This document shows, piece after piece, positions 53,026 to 58,765 of a stretch of DNA of 64,000 bases (its first letter is position 1; every line of letters begins with the position of its first letter). Made by a program: the position numbers and the translations under genes. Origin of the DNA: a bacterium (GTDB taxonomy: Bacteria; Armatimonadota; Fimbriimonadia; Fimbriimonadales; Fimbriimonadaceae); NCBI GenBank assembly GCA_013823945.1, contig PNMZ01000002.1:372001-436000 (forward strand), written 5' to 3'. Under the pieces are notes generated by a model. It was not told the DNA's origin and made no database searches. It was given only the letters and a program-made list of their open reading frames with translations.

Positions 53026-53731
53026 TGGTTAGAGAGGTCTCAAAATTAGAGGTCAGTTTTGGTGGGTCATAACCGAGGCGAGCATGGAGGTCTACCGTTG
53101 CCAGATGTTCTAATCTTGGGTCGGTACGTTTGACATAGGTCACGGAACCCCCGATATCCACACGGACGTAGTTGGAACCCACCACCGGACCGCCGCTCAC
53201 CCTGTCCGCCCCTGCCCTTCCATCGTGTGCCCCGTTCCCTTCCCTATCGCCAATCACCTCGTACGTGTTGTACGCATTCCAGAGCTTCGACGAACTCAAG
53301 AAAATCTCACGGCCGAAGACGGTTTTTTTGTCGTCGATGCTTCGTTTATTGGCGACCACAAATTGGCCAATCAAGCGGCAATCCCAAATCCAGGCAGTCA
53401 GCTCGCGAATCCCCACGTCCACCCGGTTCTCGTGTTGAGCTACCCAAATCATATCGAGGCCGTTCTTTCTATGCTGCTGAAATATGCTCAGATCCGTTTG
53501 GACAGTTTTTGACCAATTCCGAGCAGAGAACCACATGTGAGCTTCGTCGATCACACATAAGGCGTCTGAAGCTTCTTTCATATCCTCCCATAACGCAAAT
53601 TCCCAGTTCCCAGCCGGATTCGAATGAAAATTGGCTAGGACGCGCCGCCGAGCCTCCAGAGCCGAGAGGATTCGCCGTACAGCCAACAACGTTTTCCCAT
53701 TGCCGGGAAGTCCCACAATCCCCTCGATCAT
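53015..53731 (-). CDS. Zot/pI-type phage assembly ATPase
   Basis: The 238-residue protein begins MIEGIVGLPGNGKTLLAVRRIL with a Walker A motif (GLPGNGKT, 7-14). Walker B is in ALCVIDEAHMWF. SIFQQHRKNGLDMIWVAQHENRVDVGIRELTAWIWDCRLIGQF is the conserved Zot-domain block. In inoviruses pI drives export of the filament through the inner membrane. Ff pI and most Zot proteins have a membrane helix after the ATPase; none is visible here, and the C-terminus (RLGYDPPKLTSNFE) is short. Membrane docking may use the pVI-like neighbour. It overlaps that gene by 4 bp. Confidence 0.92.
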   Translation of the reverse strand: MIEGIVGLPGNGKTLLAVRRILSALEARRRVLANFHSNPAGNWEFALWEDMKEASDALCVIDEAHMWFSARNWSKTVQTDLSIFQQHRKNGLDMIWVAQHENRVDVGIRELTAWIWDCRLIGQFVVANKRSIDDKKTVFGREIFLSSSKLWNAYNTYEVIGDREGNGAHDGRAGADRVSGGPVVGSNYVRVDIGGSVTYVKRTDPRLEHLATVDLHARLGYDPPKLTSNFETSLTRPL

Positions 53732-54048
53732 GAAGTACCAGCACCCCGAAGCGTACCGATCACTACCCGTATGATCTTGTACGTAATCATGATACCGTAC
53801 ACGAAAGCAATCAGACCCATCATGATCAAAGCCTGATCGACAGGCACAAAAGCATTCAAAGACGCCGCCATGGACAGAAGATAGAACATGGGATTGGATT
53901 GAACAGCCGCCCCCGTCACAGGGTGGAACGTTGAATTGCCAACGCTCGGTTCGTTCAAAATAGTTGAACTCACGTCCATGGGCGGAAGAAGAGCAATCAG
54001 GGCCGAAATCATATTTGCCAATAGGTTAATGAAGAAATCAAAAATCAC
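53728..54048 (-). CDS. Phage membrane protein, pVI-like
   Basis: The 106-residue protein has three hydrophobic segments: MIFDFFINLLANMISALIALL, MFYLLSMAASLNAFV and ALIMMGLIAFVYGIMITYKIIRVVIG. A polar stretch separates the first two. Size, topology and its place just before pI match the minor coat protein pVI, which caps the filament end beside pIII. Start and stop overlap both neighbours by 4 bp (ATGA type), so it is translationally coupled. Confidence 0.72.
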   Translation of the reverse strand: MIFDFFINLLANMISALIALLPPMDVSSTILNEPSVGNSTFHPVTGAAVQSNPMFYLLSMAASLNAFVPVDQALIMMGLIAFVYGIMITYKIIRVVIGTLRGAGTS

Positions 54049-54395
54049 TTTGTCACCCCGTGGCGTTCATTCACGCCCTTCAACCAAGAATCAAACGTGT
54101 TCACCTCCGGCGCCTTGTACGCTTCCATCCCCGGCAGTGTGATCTTCGCGCCAGGTTCATCGTCGCGAGCCGCATTGTTTTGAGCTTTGGCCCTGGCCTC
54201 TTTTATTCCCTCTTCGATCTTCTTGAGCGGCCCGCGCACCGGAGTCACCTCCCGAACAATCCAAGGAGCCGATTCGGCAACACTTTGCGAGCATGGCAAA
54301 GACTCGAGACGCTTTTGCGCACCTACATTATTGACCATCGCCCCGATAAGGAATCCGATCCCGCCGTAAATGAGAACTTTTGTTTTGTCTTTCAT
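54045..54395 (-). CDS. Phage single-pass membrane protein, function unknown
   Basis: The 116-residue ORF lies between the pIII-like and pVI-like genes. One N-terminal helix (VLIYGGIGFLIGAMVNNVG) is followed by a soluble, charged chain: GPLKKIEEGIKEARAKAQNNAARDDEP and AYKAPEVNTFDSWLKGVNERHG. Standard Ff phages have no gene here. It could help assembly, contact the pI ATPase, or supply the membrane link that pI lacks. Its stop overlaps the pVI-like start by 4 bp. Confidence 0.65.
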   Translation of the reverse strand: MKDKTKVLIYGGIGFLIGAMVNNVGAQKRLESLPCSQSVAESAPWIVREVTPVRGPLKKIEEGIKEARAKAQNNAARDDEPGAKITLPGMEAYKAPEVNTFDSWLKGVNERHGVTK

Positions 54396-54396
54396 T

Positions 54397-55404
54397 TTAT
54401 GCCTTACTAAAGATGATCTTCCACGCCCGATTAAGAACCGTCCACCACAGCAGACCCGCCATCAAATATCTAGCAAAAATAATGAATCCCGAATATGGAC
54501 TCATATCCATGGTCATGGTTCCAAACGGAGTTGGCAAGTCGATCTCATAAGCGTTCGGCCCCATAGTTGCCTCATTAGACAATGCGAATAAAGTCGACAG
54601 CAGCCCAAAAGGCCCCCAGTCCAAAAGTTCCATCATTGCATCAGAAAGGTTTTCCATCGCCGCCTCAGACGGTTGGAACAATCCTATAAACAGTTCCTCC
54701 CACCATGTTCTCTGATTGATGTTTTGGTTATTCAAATCATCGGCCGTAATTCCGCCGCCTTGACCGTCGTCGTCGAACCCTTCCCCACTTCCCCACCCAT
54801 CACCGTTTCCGGGGTCGTCGCCGTTTTCGTTGTACGATGCATCCCAAGCAGAAGTATCCACCCAATAAAACGGCCCCTTTTGAGACGTCACAACAGCCGT
54901 ACCGATGTTTGAACCCTTACGAATTTCGACCCGAAAAATTCCCGGAAAAGAGTCCATGTAGTTCTTCATTGCCGTGAAGTGGCCGGACGCCCCAGAGAGG
55001 TTCCATTCGTACTCCCCCGGAATGATTGAACCATGCTCGTCCAAGGCCTCTTGAGCTATCGGAATCGCATAACCGCCAGCCGTGTTTTCGAAAAATTCCG
55101 GAACCGAACACGGATTATGCTGGAACATTCGGCGCATGACCACCCACACGAGTGAACTCGGTGGCTGGTCACCGCCGTCCAGTTCTACGCGATCTACCGC
55201 AAAGGCACGACCCACAACAGCCATCGAAGCCGCCGAGACTTCAGTTTTTGCGAATGCATAGCCCGCCTTACCATAAACGATGATGCCGCCATCCCCTTCG
55301 ATAAAGTAGACGAAATCTTCCCCACTAATGGAAACCTTCCGGTCACATTGACCCCAACCGAAGGAACTAAGAGCGACGATCAGAGCAAGAAAACAGGGTT
55401 TCAT
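54397..55404 (-). CDS. pIII-like phage adsorption protein
   Basis: The 335-residue protein has a signal peptide (MKPCFLALIVALSSFGWG). A domain of about 180 residues follows, then a Gly/Asp-rich linker (NENGDDPGNGDGWGSGEGFDDDGQGGG, about 209-235, described here in two parts: NENGDDPGNGDGW then GSGEGFDDDGQGGG). A C-terminal membrane helix (FIIFARYLMAGLLWWTVL) and basic tail end it. This is the plan of inovirus pIII, which binds the pilus/host receptor and releases the particle. The N-terminal domain has no recognised relative, as expected for a host-specific receptor binder. Confidence 0.82.
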   Translation of the reverse strand: MKPCFLALIVALSSFGWGQCDRKVSISGEDFVYFIEGDGGIIVYGKAGYAFAKTEVSAASMAVVGRAFAVDRVELDGGDQPPSSLVWVVMRRMFQHNPCSVPEFFENTAGGYAIPIAQEALDEHGSIIPGEYEWNLSGASGHFTAMKNYMDSFPGIFRVEIRKGSNIGTAVVTSQKGPFYWVDTSAWDASYNENGDDPGNGDGWGSGEGFDDDGQGGGITADDLNNQNINQRTWWEELFIGLFQPSEAAMENLSDAMMELLDWGPFGLLSTLFALSNEATMGPNAYEIDLPTPFGTMTMDMSPYSGFIIFARYLMAGLLWWTVLNRAWKIIFSKA

Positions 55405-55476
55405 TTTTTTGAATGTGTTTCGGGCGGGTTCAGAGGAGCTTAAGTTCGTTCCCCGCCCTGGGGAGTGCCCCCCCGG

Positions 55477-55704
55477 TTATCGGCCTTTGGACAGGCGAGA
55501 TACCCAGCGGGTAACCCAAGTGAAGGCACCAACGATGACGATAATAGCCATGATGAGAGGGCCATTCGTCGAGAGCATGGTTCCGATATCGGTTTGAGCC
55601 GACGTCAACGAATCGGTAAAGTCAAGCGGATCGGGAGCGGCTTGAGCGAGTGACAGAACAGATGCCGACACGAGAGCCAGCACGAGCGAGAGTTTTGTTT
55701 TCAT
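55477..55704 (-). CDS. Major coat protein, pVIII-like
   Basis: The 75-residue precursor has a signal peptide ending in SLAQA. The mature protein is about 53 residues. Its acidic N-terminus (APDPLDFTDSLTSAQTDIG), one membrane helix (GPLIMAIIVIVGAFTWVT) and basic C-terminus (RWVSRLSKGR) are exactly the pVIII plan. The basic end would face the DNA in the filament. A GGGGGGAG run lies 11 nt before the ATG, which suits high expression. Confidence 0.88.
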   Translation of the reverse strand: MKTKLSLVLALVSASVLSLAQAAPDPLDFTDSLTSAQTDIGTMLSTNGPLIMAIIVIVGAFTWVTRWVSRLSKGR

Positions 55705-55743
55705 AGTTGTTTTTCTCCCCCCCCGGCACTTGGGGAAATCGTC

Positions 55744-55935
55744 TTATTGGAGGTTTTTCCCCCTTGTCCAATTGATGAGTTCCATAACAGCAACGACGAG
55801 AAGACCTGCCACTATCATAGTCACGGCACTCTTTCCCATGGCCCATAGATCGTTTGAATAGTTGTGGGCGTTTTGCAAATAATCGCCCGCGCCTAAATAC
55901 GGAGCGTTATCCCACCACTCAGAATAATTAAACAC
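55744..55935 (-). CDS. Phage small membrane protein, possible second coat protein
   Basis: The 63-residue ORF starts with GTG and overlaps the preceding 45-codon gene by 8 bp. A Trp/Tyr-rich polar N-terminus (FNYSEWWDNAPYLGAGDYLQ) precedes one helix (AVTMIVAGLLVVAVMELI) and a basic tail (NWTRGKNLQ). The layout is like a coat subunit but there is no signal peptide. It may be a minor coat protein or a variant major one. Confidence 0.7.
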   Translation of the reverse strand: MFNYSEWWDNAPYLGAGDYLQNAHNYSNDLWAMGKSAVTMIVAGLLVVAVMELINWTRGKNLQ

Positions 55936-56065
55936 CGAAGATACTCCTTAACACCTGCCCCGCGTATTCAACAACTCTTAGAGTAATAAGGAATCCACCT
56001 AGAGCCGCCACCCAGACGCCCATATCCACAGGTTCGCCATAAAGAAGGATTAACTCAAGAACCAT
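55928..56065 (-). CDS. Phage tiny membrane protein, pIX-like (45 residues)
   Basis: ATG at 56065 to TAA at 55928. The sequence is MVLELILLYGEPVDMG followed by VWVAALGGFLITLRVVEYA. One helix with a short polar part and basic tail fits the size and place of pVII/pIX, the tip proteins that start filament assembly. It overlaps the preceding gene by 11 bp and the following gene by 8 bp. It is below usual gene-caller length. Confidence 0.65.
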   Translation of the reverse strand: MVLELILLYGEPVDMGVWVAALGGFLITLRVVEYAGQVLRSIFGV

Positions 56066-56210
56066 AAGACCTCTTAAACGCTATGATGGTCAGCAGAAAA
56101 ATCTGAATCAATCCAAAGAGAACCAGTATAGCGGCAAAATCAACCAGAGGCCGATACAGTTGGTATCCGCCGTCTAGAAGAGTTATTGCTAACTTTTGTT
56201 CGTTGCTCAT
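56055..56210 (-). CDS. Phage tiny membrane protein, pVII-like (51 residues)
   Basis: ATG at 56210 overlaps the stop of the ssDNA-binding-like gene (ATGA). The protein is MSNEQKLAITLLDGGYQLYR then a helix (PLVDFAAILVLFGLIQIFLL) and a basic end (FKRSYGS). Its position just after the pV-like gene matches pVII. It is below usual gene-caller length. Confidence 0.65.
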   Translation of the reverse strand: MSNEQKLAITLLDGGYQLYRPLVDFAAILVLFGLIQIFLLTIIAFKRSYGS

Positions 56211-56461
56211 TTCGATGGTTGAATTCCGGTGATTCTGATCTCGTTTTTGGCATTAAAGGTAATACCAATTGCGATGTATTGCCCAGGTTCGCTAAACGAT
56301 TGGAAGACATCATAGGTGCACGGCAAGGCTCGCGGAATGCTTCCCTTTTGGTTTTTAGCGTTAGGGGAGTCGAAAAGGCAATGGAGTTTTCCGCCCTTAA
56401 TCTGGTCTCCGTTCTCTTTCTTGTAGTCATAGCCCTCGGCACCAAGGATGTTGATTAACAT
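56207..56461 (-). CDS. Probable phage ssDNA-binding protein (pV-like)
   Basis: The 84-residue soluble protein has the size of Ff pV (87) and sits directly after the end of rep, as gene V follows gene II/X. It begins MLINILGAEGYDYKKENGDQ and ends YIAIGITFNAKNEIRITGIQPSK, a beta-rich pattern with basic and aromatic residues. pV-type proteins coat the plus strand before packaging. The assignment rests on size, position and composition, not on a clear motif. Confidence 0.6.
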   Translation of the reverse strand: MLINILGAEGYDYKKENGDQIKGGKLHCLFDSPNAKNQKGSIPRALPCTYDVFQSFSEPGQYIAIGITFNAKNEIRITGIQPSK

Positions 56462-56685
56462 GGTCTCAATACTATATCCGAATTTTTAACCTTAAATATG
56501 TCCCGGGCTACTTCATGGAGGTATTCAGCGCACGCCCTATGATGCACAGGTCTCATTTTTTCCCTCCCGTGTTCTAACAAATCATGCAAAATGGACTCAG
56601 TACACAGTCCCACTTTTTCCGCCATAGCAAAAATACAAGAAGTAGTTTTTCGTAAATACATAAGCGATTTTTGAAGTTTTATCAT
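56455..56685 (-). CDS. Displaced 3' part of phage rep (in frame across attP)
   Basis: This 76-codon frame begins inside the right att site (ATG at 56683-56685). The codons before it through the site read I-I-N-I-M in the same phase as the end of the left rep part. The two parts are 4533 bp apart at the site, a multiple of three, so in the circle rep runs straight into this ORF. The sequence (MAEKVGLCTESILHDLLEH and later HHRACAEYLHEVARDIF) is helical and would be the Rep C-terminus. Its stop overlaps the pV-like start by 7 bp. A separate small regulator is the alternative. Confidence 0.78.
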   Translation of the reverse strand: MIKLQKSLMYLRKTTSCIFAMAEKVGLCTESILHDLLEHGREKMRPVHHRACAEYLHEVARDIFKVKNSDIVLRPC

Positions 56686-56704
56686 TATATTGATTATCGG
56701 AAAA
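56677..56704. other. Right att site, dif-like (XerC/XerD)
   Basis: Arm TTTTATCATTA, centre TATTGA (56688-56693), arm TTATCGGAAAA. It shares centre and inner arm bases with the left site. It lies 8 bp past the stop of the DUF1801 gene. The inferred empty host site is ATTTGTCATAA, TATTGA, TTATCGGAAAA. Confidence 0.72.
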
Positions 56705-56712
56705 GTATTGGA

Positions 56713-57177
56713 CTACTTCCCCTTAGGGGTTGGGCGGTGTTGAAGGTAATCCGCAATAAATGCTTCGGCGGTGACGCGGCGGACGGATTCTCCGATTAAA
56801 TCGAGCGGGAGATTGTCCCACTTCTTGAATCTCACGCAGCTTTTCCCCATGTCGAGTTTGAGGCCGGTCTTGGCGTATTCTTCGACAAACCAGTTGTAGT
56901 TGTCGGTGGAATTGTAAAGCATGCATCCATAGAATGCGATGAAATGCTTCTGGCTGGCAATTGAGACAAATGGGAGCGGCTGTTTGGGGTCGCAATGATA
57001 GCCGTCTGGGAAAACGGAATGTGGCACGTACCAGGATGGAAAACTGTACTGCATTCCCTCTTCAAATCCCGGATTTATGTTGGCGTTGATGACATCGCGC
57101 AGGGCGCGGAAGGCGGAGTGACGCTCTTCGGGAATTTGAGCGATGTATTCTTCAAAGCTCGATGCGGCAATGACCAT
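56713..57177 (-). CDS. DUF1801-family protein
   Basis: The ATG at 57177 gives 154 residues. EYIAQIPEERHSAFRALRDVINANINPGFEEGMQYSFPSWYVP, HFIAFYGCML and KLDMGKSCVRFKKWDNLPLDLIGESVRRVTAEAFI are the DUF1801 (YdhG-like, frataxin-type fold) pattern. The family is sometimes linked to iron handling; the role is not proven. A near-consensus promoter places the transcription start on the ATG. Its stop is 8 bp from the phage right att site, so it marks the host flank. Confidence 0.85.
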   Translation of the reverse strand: MVIAASSFEEYIAQIPEERHSAFRALRDVINANINPGFEEGMQYSFPSWYVPHSVFPDGYHCDPKQPLPFVSIASQKHFIAFYGCMLYNSTDNYNWFVEEYAKTGLKLDMGKSCVRFKKWDNLPLDLIGESVRRVTAEAFIADYLQHRPTPKGK

Positions 57178-57184
57178 GCCCAAT

Positions 57185-57213
57185 AGTATATGGGTTATTA
57201 TCCAGCCTGTCGA
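57185..57213 (-). promoter_or_regulatory. Near-consensus promoter of the DUF1801 gene, predicted leaderless
   Basis: On the minus strand TCGACA (57208-57213), a 17-bp spacer and TATACT (57185-57190) are followed by 7 nt and the ATG. The expected start point is at the A of ATG. Confidence 0.7.
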
Positions 57214-57428
57214 GATTCTTGGAACAAAATGTCGTCGAGTTTGGCGGCGGCGGCATCACATGCGTCGAGAATGCGTTCCGGATCCCACGAAATCTTCTTG
57301 TCATGACGCTGTTTGAGAAGCCAGGCCGCCGCACTCAAACCGACTACAAGGCCAGTTGCAAGGAGAATCACTCCCGTTGCACTTCCCTTCGATTGCGTTT
57401 TGCCTTCAGCTTGTTCGCTTGCATCCAT
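57198..57428 (-). CDS. Small single-pass membrane protein
   Basis: The ATG at 57428 after AGAGGTC gives 76 residues: a polar N-terminus (MDASEQAEGKTQSKGS), one helix (ATGVILLATGLVVGLSAAAWLL) and a charged C-terminus (ISWDPERILDACDAAAAKLDDILFQ). No family is recognised. A longer frame upstream to 57545 lacks a good start. The downstream DUF1801 gene has its own promoter inside this gene's end. Confidence 0.6.
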   Translation of the reverse strand: MDASEQAEGKTQSKGSATGVILLATGLVVGLSAAAWLLKQRHDKKISWDPERILDACDAAAAKLDDILFQESRQAG

Positions 57429-57589
57429 ATCTATTGACCTCTGTGTCAGTTTCTTTGACTGTTCATACAGATAATTGGTTTGATTTATTCCCGTATTCAG
57501 GCCAAATTCCAGACTATAGCAATACACCCCAGAACGACAAGCCACAATTGCAACTCACAATCAGCCAGCTTTGAAGACTACTTATGCTC

Positions 57590-58654
57590 CTATTTTCTGG
57601 GGTGAAGTCTGTTTCTTTGCATCATTGTTAAGCCAAGAACGCCGATTACAAAGAGTGTTGTTGGCTCGGGGACGGGAGAGGCAATGAAAGACCTCCACGT
57701 ACCATCAATGTAGGTAAAGCCAGTGATTTGACCAGCATCATTGATTCCCCTCACTGCAGCGACTTGCCAATCTAATCCTTCCACAATGAGATCATTAAGG
57801 TCATACATTTGTCCGTTTGAGTAGAGAAATGCACTTCCAAACTGACTGTCGCCGTACTGACCAATCACCTGACCAGAAGAATTTACATCGTAAGCTTTTG
57901 ACCATGTTCCGCTGAGAGTGCCAAGCCCATTCATAACGCCATTCGAGTACAGAAATGCTTCGTTATTTGAATATCCAACGACCTCCCCGCTGTCGTTGAT
58001 TGCGACACCGTGCGAATCTCCCCCCAGGGTGCCAAGATCCGTCATTATTCCATTATCATAGATAAACGCACGTTTCTCGTTACTAGAGTTATCTGATGTC
58101 CCTGTTACTTGGGCGAGCTGATTTATTCCACGTGCGCTCGTTGACACTCCGCCGAGTGTACCAATGTCTTGCATTAAGCCGTTTCTGTAAATGAAGCCCC
58201 GAAGAATATTATTTGAAAGTCCTGAATCTCCGACAATGTATCCATTGTTGTTGATTCCGTATGCTTCTGAAAAATTCCCACCCAGCGTTCCGATGCTTTT
58301 TGCTTGTCCAGAATTAGGGTCATCCATCAGGATGGCTCGCCGTCCTACAGGGCCAGTAATTCCTCCGACACCAACTACATGACCAAGATCGTTGATCGCA
58401 AAGGCCCGAGCAGTCCCTCCAACGTCGGACTGAAAGCGACGCCAGACGCCATTTTCAGTGAACCCTCCTGACTCACCCCCATTAAAGTTGATGGATATGC
58501 CTGCAAGCTCACCGCTACTGTTGATATCGTATGCTTGGGCCTTGTCAAAGCCAGGCATGAGTCCTGCATTGACTTCGGTCAAACGATATGACAATGCGCA
58601 ACAATATGTCGATGCAAGAATGCACGAAGCGATAGTCCAGACTTTCTTATTCAT
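57590..58654 (-). CDS. PEP-CTERM protein with HAF repeats, secreted
   Basis: The 354-residue protein has an N-terminal signal (MNKKVWTIASCILASTYCCAL). Seven or more HAF-type repeats of about 40 residues follow, for example IGTLGGNFSEAYGINNNG, IGTLGGVSTSARGINQLA and LGTLGGDSHGVAINDSGE. The end VPEPTTLFVIGVLGLTMMQRNRLHPRK is a PEP-CTERM sorting tail. HAF repeats form beta-propeller-like extracellular domains of unknown ligand. This is the second PEP-CTERM protein of the window. Confidence 0.9.
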   Translation of the reverse strand: MNKKVWTIASCILASTYCCALSYRLTEVNAGLMPGFDKAQAYDINSSGELAGISINFNGGESGGFTENGVWRRFQSDVGGTARAFAINDLGHVVGVGGITGPVGRRAILMDDPNSGQAKSIGTLGGNFSEAYGINNNGYIVGDSGLSNNILRGFIYRNGLMQDIGTLGGVSTSARGINQLAQVTGTSDNSSNEKRAFIYDNGIMTDLGTLGGDSHGVAINDSGEVVGYSNNEAFLYSNGVMNGLGTLSGTWSKAYDVNSSGQVIGQYGDSQFGSAFLYSNGQMYDLNDLIVEGLDWQVAAVRGINDAGQITGFTYIDGTWRSFIASPVPEPTTLFVIGVLGLTMMQRNRLHPRK

Positions 58655-58765
58655 TCACTTTTTCCCCTCGTCTCAAAATTGAATAAATCTATAGTGGATT
58701 CAATCCAATTGCAAAGTCAATAGTTAGGGCCAAAATTTAACATCGCGGTATCCTCTTCCCTACCA

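Larger units (their letters stand above)
52144..56704 (-). mobile_element. Inovirus (filamentous phage) prophage integrated at a dif-like site
   Basis: The element is 4533 bp from centre to centre of its two att sites. All eleven ORFs are on the minus strand with stop-start overlaps, in inovirus order: ssDNA-binding-like protein, small membrane proteins, pVIII-like coat, pIII-like adsorption protein, pVI-like protein, Zot/pI ATPase, then Rep. It has no integrase, transposase or pIV secretin. Such phages use host XerC/XerD at dif, which the flanking sites resemble. The reading frame of rep runs across attP, so integration splits it. The genes look intact, so the phage may be functional. Confidence 0.9.

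Noticed and set aside
55451-55475. C/G-run region between pIII- and pVIII-like genes as a terminator or quadruplex
   Set aside because: Runs of C and G can pair in several short ways, but no stable stem with a T tract is visible. It may only be the pVIII stop region and spacer.
58678-58704. Inverted ATTGAAT / ATTCAAT upstream of the HAF-repeat gene as an operator
   Set aside because: Seven-base AT-rich arms are expected by chance in such a gap, and no second copy was found.
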